Source: Colias croceus
Taxonomy: Eukaryota; Arthropoda; Insecta; Lepidoptera; Pieridae
Assembly (NCBI RefSeq): GCF_905220415.1
Contig: NC_059541.1
Coordinates: 942,501-1,006,500 of the forward strand
Direction: 5' to 3'
Length of the DNA: 64,000 bases
The notes under the pieces were generated by a model that worked only from the letters and a program-made list of their open reading frames with translations, made no database searches and was not told the DNA's origin. Positions 55,245 through 64,000 of this stretch are shown here, piece after piece. The position numbers were made by a program, and so were the translations under genes. The first letter of the stretch is position 1, and each line of letters begins with the position of its first letter.

Positions 55245-56862
55245 CTTGGATGACGGACCTGGTATATTACCATTTAATATTGGAACTGCTAGAATTGTCA
55301 CTCATTATCATTCATTTTTGCAAATTATTAATTTAAAGGATATTCGTGATAGTATAACCATAGTAAAGGATCAATTAAATTCATTAACGCCTAATTTGCA
55401 CGATAAATTATTTTCGCTTTATAATTCACATATTGAACACTTGCATTATAAGATTATTAAATTGTCAAATCAGTTGGAAACTTTTGAACCCAATCGCATA
55501 AAGAGAGGTCTCATAGATGGTTTAGGTTCAGTTATAAAAAGTATTTCTGGTAATCTAGACTATACAGATGCAATTAAATATGATACCGCAATTAAATTAT
55601 TACAAAATAATGAGAATAAATTGGTCACAGAAATGAATAATCATATAAGCCTCAGTAAAGATTGGATAGAACAACAATCTGATATTTTAAACAACTTAAT
55701 TAAAAATCAGGAAAAAATTGAAATAGCTATAAATGATTTAAAGGCCAATAATTTAAACGTTACTCTATACATAGATTTAATTCAACGCGTAGCGATTTTA
55801 TCAGATAATATAGATGATATATCTGAAGAATTACATAGATTAGAAAATTTATTAGGTTTTATTCGTGCGAAAAGTACGCATCATCTTATGTTCAATTCAA
55901 ATTCTCTAAAAGAAATGCTAAATAAATTACACAAATTTTATGGTAAAGAGCAAATCCCTCAAGTTAATTATAGAGAATATTTTGATTTAGTTAAACTAGG
56001 CTATTATTATAGTAATAGGAATATAGTTATAGTTTTTATGTTCCCGGTTGTCCTTCCTGCTACCTTTGAATTATTTAAATTATCCATAGTTCCTAATAAA
56101 GATAGTAAAGTCCTAATTCCACCCTATCCTTTTGTGGCAATTCACAACGAGGATTTTATGTACATGGAGGCAGAATGCCCGAAGTCTGGCCTAGGGTATC
56201 TATGTGAGGACAAGCTGAACCATCATCGATCCAAAAATGACTGCGTGTATCACCTTATTACCACGCAACGAGTCGTCGCATCTTGTCTCTTCACGCCTGT
56301 GGAGCTCGGAGCGCCCGCACTAGAAAAATTAGACGACGCCCACTACGTCATCAGTTTCCCCAAGCCATCAAAAATCCACTTATCATGCTCGCAAGATCAA
56401 TATGACGTCATTAAAGGAAGCTACTTAGCCACAATACCCAAAAACTGCATTCTTCAAACGGAGGCTTTCAAGATAGTCAATCGAGAAGACCATATCAAAG
56501 GACAGATAATGAAAATTGCAAACCTGCCAGATTCCATCCAATATAATACAGATGAAGAAGTTCTGAAGTTGAATTCGATAAATTTGGATAAATTACACGC
56601 TAGTAACAGAGCTATATCAATGGAAATGCCTATCAGTACTAACAACGGATACGAGATTCTCTATATGCAGCCTTCCATAATACCGATATATGTTATATTA
56701 ATAACGAGTGCAGTTGCCCTAGTGACATGGTACATCGTACGGAGACTGCGTACATCAAAGCCTATTACTACGAGTGTTCATGGTAATCAAAAAGAAGAAA
56801 TAGAACATCAATCGGCGGAGGGTGAAATTTCAGCGATATTAACGAGCCTTGCCCGCCAATAA
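55141..56862 (+). CDS. env: Envelope glycoprotein (F-protein-like)
   Basis: Type I membrane fusion glycoprotein placed on the particle or cell surface. It is related by plan to baculovirus F proteins (known for errantivirus Env). The open frame starts with ATG at 55141 (573 codons), but the real message is probably spliced into it at 55191, giving about 560 residues. In the 573-codon numbering: hydrophobic N-terminus to about residue 28. The furin-type site R-I-K-R at 119-122 is directly followed by G-L-I-D-G-L-G-S, the expected fusion-peptide position. A long helical, coiled-coil-like region covers about 140-250. A conserved-type hydrophobic block lies at about 298-315. Scattered cysteines at about 345-445 suit disulfides. 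The transmembrane segment is at about 513-533, followed by R-R-L-R and a cytoplasmic tail of about 40 residues. No stops or shifts. It overlaps pol by 104 nt and ends 12 nt before the polypurine tract. Confidence 0.9.
   Translation: MALLLNLGLRGYLNCYRILPLILCQIQAEDPTLTSLDDGPGILPFNIGTARIVTHYHSFLQIINLKDIRDSITIVKDQLNSLTPNLHDKLFSLYNSHIEHLHYKIIKLSNQLETFEPNRIKRGLIDGLGSVIKSISGNLDYTDAIKYDTAIKLLQNNENKLVTEMNNHISLSKDWIEQQSDILNNLIKNQEKIEIAINDLKANNLNVTLYIDLIQRVAILSDNIDDISEELHRLENLLGFIRAKSTHHLMFNSNSLKEMLNKLHKFYGKEQIPQVNYREYFDLVKLGYYYSNRNIVIVFMFPVVLPATFELFKLSIVPNKDSKVLIPPYPFVAIHNEDFMYMEAECPKSGLGYLCEDKLNHHRSKNDCVYHLITTQRVVASCLFTPVELGAPALEKLDDAHYVISFPKPSKIHLSCSQDQYDVIKGSYLATIPKNCILQTEAFKIVNREDHIKGQIMKIANLPDSIQYNTDEEVLKLNSINLDKLHASNRAISMEMPISTNNGYEILYMQPSIIPIYVILITSAVALVTWYIVRRLRTSKPITTSVHGNQKEEIEHQSAEGEISAILTSLARQ
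55182..55191 (+). promoter_or_regulatory. Splice acceptor for env RNA
   Basis: TTGTTACAG|A, with AG at 55189-55190, lies within the pol end. Exon 2 starting at 55191 restores the env frame after the phase-2 donor at 49983. Other AG options in this stretch either break the phase or remove the hydrophobic N-terminus. Confidence 0.6.
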
Positions 56863-56874
56863 TCGCTGAACTTC

Positions 56875-56884
56875 AGGAGGGAGG
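56875..56884 (+). other. Polypurine tract
   Basis: AGGAGGGAGG directly abuts the 3' LTR (TGTTATG). It is the expected primer site for plus-strand DNA synthesis. Confidence 0.9.
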
Positions 56885-57177
56885 TGTTATGTACCTACAT
56901 ATAAGATTAGAGGATGCATGGGGCCACCCAAGAAGCTGCACCTGTTAGGAATTGCGACATCGCGCACACCTGCGCTTCCAGAGAGTGTTGCGGCAATCAT
57001 CGCCACCGCGACGCTGCAGCTACCCCGCCGAGGAGGACGAGCACTCTTAGTTCTAACATCGAACGGGAGGGACGTAGATTAAGTTAGGAGTAATTTATTA
57101 TGTAATTTTTTTTACAATAAATAATTTAAAGTAAATTTCGGTTTTTTTTGCGCCTTCGCGGGCCGGTCGATATAATT
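56885..57177 (+). repeat. 3' LTR (293 bp)
   Basis: Reads identical to the 5' LTR at 49511-49803 over its full length, including homopolymer lengths. It provides the AATAAA at 57116-57121 for transcript ends. ATCT follows at 57178-57181, repeating the left flank. Confidence 0.95.
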
Positions 57178-57181
57178 ATCT

Positions 57182-57896
57182 TCTAAACCGAATAAAATAA
57201 ATAATTATTTTAGTCAGTTTGTTGTGTTAATCAAAACAAGTTTTGGCTTATAAAACAACCAATATTATGTATGGGTCATTACTTAATTACAACTGTAATG
57301 ATTTTTACAAAAATATACCTAAATATTGAATTTTATCAGACTAGGCCAATATTATCCTGGAAAACAACGTGGATTTTAAAAATAAAACAATTCACTTAAA
57401 TATCAATTGAAATACAATTCCGGTCAACCCGAACAAACTCATCCATGCTAGGCTACAACCCGGAAAGATTTAAAAATAAATTTGAGAACTATCACGAATA
57501 ACAAAACCCATCCAATTAGTAAACACTGGTGTATCGTCCAATTAAAATTTTCCGTACGAAATATATCTAATTGGTTGTATAGCAGATTCCATCGCGTGCG
57601 TATTTTAAAATATCGGATATTTATATTCCATTTCAAAAAAAAATATTGATAAAATCTTTGGATAAATATATAAAAAACGCATCTATTGAGCATCCTCTCC
57701 TTATTGGGCAAACCTAAGCAGCCTAAGATTATAACTAATAATTTGTTTATCAAGTTTGAATTTGAATCTGAAAAAGTTGCATCAGCTTATACTCTACTTA
57801 TAAGCGATATAACCTATTGCAAAAAAAATGTTTTTTATGATAAGTTTTGAAAATACAGTTTTTGTTCCATTCGTTCTTTCACATATTATATAGGTA
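57182..57896. other. Noncoding flank
   Basis: No gene recognised. The 101-codon minus frame at 57448-57753 is rich in F, I, L, R and Y, as expected from AT-rich DNA, and has no motif. Part of it (about 57420-57600) is balanced in composition. Confidence 0.5.
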
Positions 57897-58161
57897 CTAG
57901 ATTTCCGCCCGCGGCTTCGCCCGCGTTTTCAAAGGAAAACCCGCATAGTTCCCGTTCCCGTGGGATTTCCGGGATAAAACCTATCCTATGTGTTAATCCA
58001 AGTTACCCTCTATATGTGTGCTAAATTTCATTGTAATCGGATCAGTAGTTTTTACGTGAAAGAGTAACAAACATCCATACATCCATACATCCATATATCC
58101 ATACATCCATACATCCATACATCCATACTTACAAACTTTCGCGTTTATAATAGTATTGAGA
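57897..58161 (-). mobile_element. Helitron-like nonautonomous element (265 bp)
   Basis: On the minus strand it starts A|TCTCAATACTATTATAAACG, followed by CGAAAGTTTGTAAG and a microsatellite. It passes CATAGGATAGGTTTTATCCC and ends CGGGCGAAGCCGCGGGCGG, AAAT and CTAG. It is related to the copy at 24121-24326. Confidence 0.85.
58072..58127 (+). repeat. Microsatellite, 7 x 8 bp (CATCCATA)
   Basis: Seven consecutive 8-bp units with one substitution (TATCCATA in the fourth). It lies inside the Helitron-like copy at 57897-58161, where relatives have only one or two such units. Confidence 0.9.
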
Positions 58162-58737
58162 TTATGTATATGTACACTATATCATTATGATTCATTACAG
58201 CATTACCATTCTGTCATGGAATCTTTATTCAAATAGCATTCTTCAAACTACCCCAAATGATTTAATTTGTCCACTATTTGCACAGATGGTGAATCACAAG
58301 CGATGTCAGGGTCAGTCACGCACTGGACGGGGACGGTGACGGACGTGCCTATTAATTATGTCCGATGAGAAAATTTCTAAGCAAGAAATCCTAGCCATCA
58401 CGGCTAATGCCCAATGAAATGGGTCCTCACTGGACCCTTGTATTTTGTTGTTTGCCTTAATTAATGGGAAGCGAGCGAAGTGTCGTATGGTAAAATAAAA
58501 TGCTAAAAATAAAAGTATTGCTGTAATTATTTAACTACATACCTATTTAGCCTGGCTCTATCTGAATATTATGCTCTATCAATTATTTCTCTAGCTCTAG
58601 CTAATAATGAGTTTGATGTAACAATTAGTTTTTTTCTTCTTATACTTATACCTAGGTATATTAATTCGACTGCACATGTAAAAAAGCTCTGTGATTTTTG
58701 AGTACCTATATGTGTGTATGTTCTATGAATAATAATA
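58162..58737. other. Noncoding spacer
   Basis: No gene recognised. Segment 58260-58440 is balanced in composition and may be an old repeat. Confidence 0.45.
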
Positions 58738-58905
58738 AAAACGGCATGTGGCACTCGGGGACTGCCGCGGCAAAAGCTATTGCATGCTATGCCTTCAAGC
58801 CACACCTCCGCCTGTCAGAGTGGGAAGCGTGAGGTTTTTTCGTTACGGAATTTCTCGATTCGGTCCCCGCGCTCAAGGCCCGCCATAGAAGCTATGCAAT
58901 AGCTT
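58738..58905 (+). repeat. 165-bp interspersed repeat, copy 2
   Basis: Same repeat and orientation as 1650-1815. Here the inverted ends AGCTATTGCATGCTAT and ATAGAAGCTATGCAATAGCT are clearer, suggesting a compact foldback structure. The 78-codon minus frame at 58569-58805 overlaps it and is not a gene. Confidence 0.75.
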
Positions 58906-59322
58906 AATAAAAAGGGAACGTAAATAGCTACATTGAGCGTATTTTTGTATTATTCAAAAAATTAAAATTTTACCAATAGAGTGGAATAATATTTTTCTAA
59001 AAAAAATACAAATTTTTACAGCCAAATTATATTATCTCCTACACTCATACTTTTTACTGACCTCTATACTACCAGTTGTATCGAGGTCAATTATACTTTT
59101 ATAAACCTACCGTCATTGATTTTTCCTTGATTTTTCAAATGCCTTATTAATCTTCATTCCGCTACCGTCCGTCACTCGAGCTAGACGTGCCCTTGTAGCG
59201 GGATTATAGTTTTCGAGTGAGCCAAATCCAAGGGAGCTGCGTCCGATGTTAAATTTTCGATTGGATTTGAATTCATGTCAGGTGTCCAGCGGTTGTCAGA
59301 CGCGGCATAAAATTATGATTAA
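58906..59322. other. Noncoding spacer
   Basis: No gene recognised. 59150-59310 is balanced and repeat-free. Confidence 0.45.
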
Positions 59323-59655
59323 CTAGCTTCCGCCCGCGACTCCGTCCGCGCGGATGTCGGTCTTCGCGTGGATGGTTTATTTCTCCATTTTGAGTAGGTA
59401 CCTCTGACAATAAAATCTTTTAAATATCTATTGGAACCAATTCCCAAATACGGCTAGGCCTATAATAATACGCAACGTGTGTTCGCGGTTCTACGGAACA
59501 ACGTCTATGGATAAAACTGAAAAATTAAGATTAATTTTTTTCTACGTATTTTTCCAGGATAAAAAGTATCCTATTTTACGCCCAGGATAATAAGGTATAA
59601 TTATACCAAGTTTCATCGAAATCGAACCGCTAGTTTTCACGTGATGCCTTCACAT

Positions 59656-59688
<33 letters not shown>

Positions 59689-59807
59689 AATTTTTTTAAT
59701 CACATATTTGGGTTTGGTATCGATCCAGTAACACCCCCTGCTATTTATTTTTTCAATATTTTCAATGTACAGAATTGACCCTTCTACAGATTTATTATAT
59801 GTATAGA
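59323..59807 (-). mobile_element. Helitron-like nonautonomous element (485 bp)
   Basis: On the minus strand it starts A|TCTATACATATAATAAATC (flank base C|A preserved on the other side) with GTAGAAGGGTCAATTCTG. It contains a GTCT-repeat from (AGAC)n at 59657-59686 and ends GCGGACGGAGTCGCGGGCGG, AAG, CTAG|T. It is longer than the other copies and has its own 5' half, so it is a distinct subfamily sharing the 3' terminus. Confidence 0.75.
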
Positions 59808-59968
59808 TGCCGTAACCGCTTGTTCTATTTTAGTGGGTGATTGCGGATTTCTAGAATTTGTAACTAATGTTAATGTATGCTAATACATATCACAGATTTA
59901 TAATATAACATTAAATTATTTAATGAAGATAGTTGATCAGTATTATACTAATAATTAATTATATGTAA

Positions 59969-60288
59969 TCCATACTAATATTATAAATGCGAAAGTAACT
60001 CTGTCTGTCTGTCTGTTACTCAATCACGCCTAAACTACTGAACCAATTTGCATGAAATTTGGTATAGAGATATTTTGATACCCGAGAAAGGACATAGGCT
60101 ACCTTTCCATACTAATATTATAAATGCGAAAGTAACTCTGTCTGACTGTCTGTTACTCAATCACGCCTAAACTACTGAACCAATTTGCATGAAATTTGGT
60201 ATAGAGATATTTTGATACCCGAGAAAGGACATAGGCTACCTTTTATTGAGAAATATGTACCACGGGCGAAGCCGGGGCGGACCGCTAG
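59969..60288 (+). mobile_element. Helitron-like element with duplicated 5' part (320 bp)
   Basis: Starts A|TCCATACTAATATTATAAAT and ends GGGCGAAGCCGGGGCGG, ACCG, CTAG|T. The first 137 bp (59969-60105) are repeated in tandem at 60106-60242 with one visible difference in the CTGT repeat. The duplicate therefore has two 5' termini and one 3' terminus. Confidence 0.85.
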
Positions 60289-61364
60289 TTTTTCATAAAT
60301 TTAAAAAAGATGAGTTCAATATGTAAGTTCAATTAAATAAACCGTTAGTAATGGTAGAGCTATAATAACAAACCACTAGGCAAAAAACATATTTTCTAAA
60401 CATTAGAATTAAATAATATTTTTCATAACACATCCAACTGGACCGACAATTCAATCTTTTCACGTTAATAGTACCTTAATAGAATAAAAGACATAATAGA
60501 AATGTAGGAAATATACAAAAGAAAAATAAATAAACGGACAATTCAACAAGCGACCAATTTATAAGCAGCTAAAAGATGTGATGTATAAGGTTTTGTGATT
60601 ACAGTTCTTGTATTAAATCTGTAAATGTCTCTCTCCTAGTCACAGTGTAACCTAGTTGTCATATTCCTCGAAAACGGCTCGACCGAATTTTATGAAATTT
60701 TGAAAGTTCTCACCAGGATTTTGAATAATTACGAGAAATATGGTACACGACACTTAAATAAAAGTGTCGAAATAGTATTACTAGAAAAAAATAGAGGAAT
60801 AAACATATTATTATTATGAATCGAGGACAAAACCGTTCTTGAAAATTCGTAACACAATTAAATCAAACCAACCATCGATTTAAATATACCATCATTAATA
60901 ACCATAATACCTTCCACCAAAAGTATCATCCACACAAAATTACATCAAAACCATCAGAGAAATTACAGATACCGAAACATATTAATAAATTAACAAACAG
61001 GCGTTTAATCGCTTCACATGAAACAACCACAGATTGGAGCAAACAATTAAACGAACATTTATAATTAACTCCAATCTATTCATTGCGATAATTCACAAAC
61101 AAAATAGTAAGAGAATTATTATAATAGCATTCAAATTGAGTACTTTTAGCGTTTAACCGATTGTACAAATAATGCTTGTGTCAATATCGCAAATTACGCG
61201 GTTCTCAGTTTAATGAATTAATTATTTTGAGTCAATTGACTCATTAATACAAAGGAATCTCGTTTCAATTGATAGTCTGAACGGTTTTCTTGATTATCAT
61301 AAATAAATATTCACTAATAGGAATGTATAATTTTGATAAGGAAGTAATTTCGAAGAGAGTAGTT
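60289..61364. other. Noncoding stretch
   Basis: No gene recognised. The piece 60640-60740 (CTCGAAAACGGCTCGACCGA) matches a repeat motif that I recall from lepidopteran genomes. Confidence 0.45.
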
Positions 61365-61709
61365 TCGAAGTGGGAGTCGAGCATGCTTCGGCACGAATTG
61401 GGCCACGCTCGCACCGGGGAAGGTACCACACCCTCACAGAATATCGGCGCCATAGTGACAGTTTACTGTCGCGTTCCGTACGGTGAGTGACGGGTCCTGA
61501 GGCCCACATCCCTTCCCATCCCCTACCCATCCTCTCTTTCCCTATCCTCATTCCCTCCCATCCTCGCCCCTTCTACCTAACTTCTTCCAAATCCCTTACC
61601 AGTAGGCAACACCCGTAACCCAGTTACGGTAGTATATGGGCGGCGCACTTAGCTTACCATCAGGCAAGGCGTCGGCTCGTTTGCCTTCTTCTACCATAAA
61701 AAAAAAATT
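61365..61709 (+). mobile_element. LINE/SINE-type 3' region with A-tail
   Basis: Contains GCATGCTTCGGCACGAATTG near its start, a C/T-rich CCCATCC-type run, GGGCGGCGCACTTAGCTTAC, and CATCAGGCAAGGCGTCGGC. It finishes at GTTTGCC..CTACCATAAAAAAAAAA. The wording and the A-tail fit a retroposed lepidopteran repeat, as I recall such sequences. No target duplication was resolved. Frames at 61265-61551 lie in it and are not genes. Confidence 0.6.
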
Positions 61710-61721
61710 TTATTAAATAAA

Positions 61722-61913
61722 CTAGCTTACCGCCCGCGGCTTCGCCCGCTTTGTCTAAAACCTAATAAATAATATATACTAAAACCTTCCTCAAGAACCA
61801 CTCTATCTATTAAAAAAACGGCATCAAAATCCGTTGCGTAGTTTTAAAGATTTAAGCATACATAAGGACATATAGGGACAGAGAAAGCGACTTTGTTTTA
61901 TACTATGTAGTGA
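61722..61913 (-). mobile_element. Helitron-like nonautonomous element (192 bp)
   Basis: On the minus strand it starts A|TCACTACATAGTATAAAAC and has GTCGCTTTCTCTGTCCC. It ends GGGCGAAGCCGCGGGCGG, TAAG and CTAG|T. Nearly the same as 16379-16552, with a few extra bases. Confidence 0.85.
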
Positions 61914-63158
61914 TTAATTTATAGTAGGTATTTAGCATCTGCAATGGTAAGTTTATTTAATATCATAAAAAGTAGTTACCTAGAAAGCATTCTCATATAA
62001 AAAACTTATATTAATAAGTAGTGTCATTATGCGATACCTACGACACCTATCTTTCTTCCAAAAATCATTTTTCTTAGTTCAGCCATTGCAACATAAGCTA
62101 CGATTAAAACGAACGACCGACTAACGAACCACATAATAAAACTATTCCATTACCAAACTCTACATATTATGCACAAACTACAAATCTATTTTAAATTGTA
62201 TCGTAACTTGTAAGTAAGCTTTATTTCTACTTCACTTATCTTTGCCAGAAGCCAGAAAAAGTTAGAAAGCCACATTCAAGTGTCACATTCATGGATCAGA
62301 GTTCAGTGTATCGAAGTTCTAACAATAAATCAGACCTACTTAACTTTTGCCTGCCATTCCTTTTACAATTGACGATATTTTTATCGTATATCTGAAACTG
62401 TCAATAAACGTATGTATCTCTTGAAAAGCAATCGTAGACTTCTTTGAAAACTTTAACGTTTAATAAAGCAGATATTTTATTCCAAGATTTTTTATATTGG
62501 CATTGTTATGTGTTCGGTGCTGGTATTTTTCATTGTGTATGTAAAGAGTTAACAAGATCTACTTTGAGATGTACCTTTTTGTACAAGATTGCTTTTTTAA
62601 AATAATAATAAAATAAAATACGATATTTAATAAATTTAAATTATATACGAATTCGAAGCACAGAGTAGAGTTGATTACCTCCGGCCATTAGAAATTAAAA
62701 AAATAGTATCAAAATAGCTCAAATACTACAATTTTTTATCGTAAAATTTTCCGTTTTGAATTTAATACATTTATCACATATCACAGGTATAACATGAATG
62801 TCGCAAACATAAATTTAAAATACAGTCTCCGATATCGTGTCGCAGTCGTGACGTTGTCTCAAAACGTCACTCCACTTATCTGCACACACGTGTTCAGTTG
62901 TTTTAACAAAAAATGTAAAATAACATGTAATCCCGGGGTGGTCCACTAACATGTGCAACAGACACTTGAACAAATTGAGATTTTCGTATAATCTATGGGG
63001 ATTTAAAAAGTTGTGCGGTTGGAATTTTTGCTAGGATAAAAATATAAATTTAAAATTTTTGTCTGTCTGTAAATCAGATAGAAACTGATTACTTACAAGT
63101 TAAAGTTGTGGACATTATTTATTTATTTAATAAAGGTATAGGAATAATTATTATGAAA
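61914..63158. other. Noncoding stretch
   Basis: No gene recognised. Small 8-bp hairpin GTGACGTT / AACGTCAC at about 62849-62871. Confidence 0.5.
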
Positions 63159-63300
63159 TCTACACTTATATAATAAAGTGGAAAGATCTGATTGTTTGTA
63201 ACTTAGCGGTTGTACACTATTCCTGAAAGAGGGATGGGTTTTTTTCTGTTTTTATTCCAGGTCTCCCGGACAGCAAGGACTAGGGAAATGAAATTAAAAT
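63159..63300 (+). mobile_element. Helitron-like 5'-end fragment
   Basis: A|TCTACACTTATATAATAAAG, followed by TGGAAAGATCTGATTGTTTG, has the 5' form of a Helitron-like family. No 3' hairpin or CTAG follows, so the end is approximate. Confidence 0.45.
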
Positions 63301-64000
63301 CATTACTTAATTTATTTTGCTTGTGTGTCAAATTACATTCCAATTAAAAAAGCGCAACTGGTCATGCCTATTCGTAACAGGATTAAAAATCAATGAATAA
63401 TTATATAACAATTTTATACACCAACAATTTTGTTAGGAGCGCATTATTTCGTGTCCCCTTTGAATTAGCGACGGTCAGTTTCCTTTTGAAATCGCGCAAA
63501 ATATTCAATACTTACCTTCCAGTATCTACAACAATCAACCTTAGCCTCATAAAGATACGTTTCAAAATAGCTTCAACAAAACTTACAGGTCCGTAGCAAT
63601 GGCCGGCTAATTAAATTTGAACTCTTTCCAAATTGGAATAGAATTGAAATTTAATTGGCCGCGTGTAGGAGCGGTAAAAGAATGCTGGTCGGGATTGTGT
63701 CTAGGTTGACAGCAGGTTTAACTTGGTGATTTTAAGGGATCCTTGGACCCCTGTTTATTGTTAATGCCTCATAACGCCTGTGTACGTAATTGGTTTGGAT
63801 GGACCCCTTTTAGGTGTAGGTGCCAGTTAGCCTTTATGGTAGAAGAGTCTGACCATATATTTAAATTGTACAATACTTTTCTAGTATTCTGGAATCTATA
63901 ATTATCTTGAGAATTTAAGAGTTCTATTATAATAGTCTTCTTAATTATAGTGGATTCCAATAGGATATAATATAACTACTAGTGGTACGGTGGTATGAAA
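63301..64000. other. Noncoding end of window
   Basis: No gene recognised. The frames at 63393-63596 and 63769-63960 lack motifs. Imperfect inverted TTAAATTT words occur at 63609-63660. Confidence 0.5.

Larger units (their letters stand above)
49507..57181 (+). mobile_element. Complete errantivirus-type LTR retroelement with target duplication
   Basis: The element proper spans 49511-57177 (7667 bp) and is flanked by ATCT at 49507-49510 and 57178-57181. It contains, in order: LTR, primer binding site, leader, gag, pol (protease, reverse transcriptase, RNase H, integrase), env, polypurine tract and LTR. This order, the env gene and the LTR end (TATAATT rather than CA) agree with errantiviruses of the gypsy/17.6/TED kind. 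The two LTRs read identical and all three frames are open, so insertion must be recent. Autonomy is likely but inferred. TED of Trichoplusia ni is the best-known lepidopteran relative by plan, but closeness was not tested. Confidence 0.95.

Noticed and set aside
57448..57753. 101-codon minus frame rich in hydrophobic residues
   Set aside because: Composition follows local AT content, and no start context or motif supports a membrane protein.
61265..61551. Three overlapping frames
   Set aside because: They read through the retroposed repeat at 61365-61709.

Overview
The window looks like intergenic or intronic DNA from a moth or butterfly (Lepidoptera). It is AT-rich, contains almost no long reading frames outside one mobile element, and is littered with repeat types common in that order. 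These are short Helitron-like elements that end in a small GC-rich hairpin followed by CTAG|T, tRNA-derived SINEs with a GAT/ATG-repeat tail, and foldback (MITE-like) DNA elements. No ribosomal or bona fide tRNA gene and no CRISPR array was seen. The species is not identifiable from what I can read.

The only long coding stretch is a complete retrovirus-like LTR element of the errantivirus (gypsy/Metaviridae) type at 49511-57177. It has two 293-bp LTRs that read as identical, a 4-bp target duplication (ATCT), a primer binding site, a polypurine tract, and open gag, pol and env frames. Gag and pol are linked by a -1 frame overlap. Env appears to be made from a spliced RNA. A start codon in the leader lies 11 nt before a GTAAGT donor, and a donor-acceptor pair (49984 / 55190) is exactly in phase with env. 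Unspliced, the same start codon opens a four-codon frame that stops inside the donor. The LTR carries an Inr-like site with a correctly spaced DPE, an AATAAA signal and no evident TATA box. Everything points to a recent and possibly still competent insertion.

The best candidate for a cellular gene is at about 36.9-37.1 kb. A GC box, an arthropod-type initiator (TCAGT), an ATG and 27 codons resembling the start of a THAP zinc finger are followed directly by a strong GTAAGT splice donor. The rest of that gene could not be located with confidence.

Region by region: 1-9 kb is AT-rich DNA with a truncated SINE, a 165-bp repeat, a 57-bp tandem duplication and a foldback element at 8931-9137. 9-29 kb holds many Helitron-like copies, a Harbinger-like MITE (14456-14629), a strong hairpin (15649-15694) and tRNA-like SINE heads. 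29-36 kb holds a small retroposon with a 10-bp target duplication, a full SINE with an 11-bp target duplication and another foldback repeat. 36.9-39.1 kb holds the THAP-like exon and a Harbinger-derived element with remains of transposase code. 40-49.5 kb holds a long-TIR MITE, further Helitron ends and a LINE reverse-transcriptase scrap. 49.5-57.2 kb is the errantivirus. 57.2-64 kb holds several Helitron-like copies, the second copy of the 165-bp repeat and a LINE/SINE-type tail.

All calls come from reading the sequence by eye. No database search, alignment or folding program was run.
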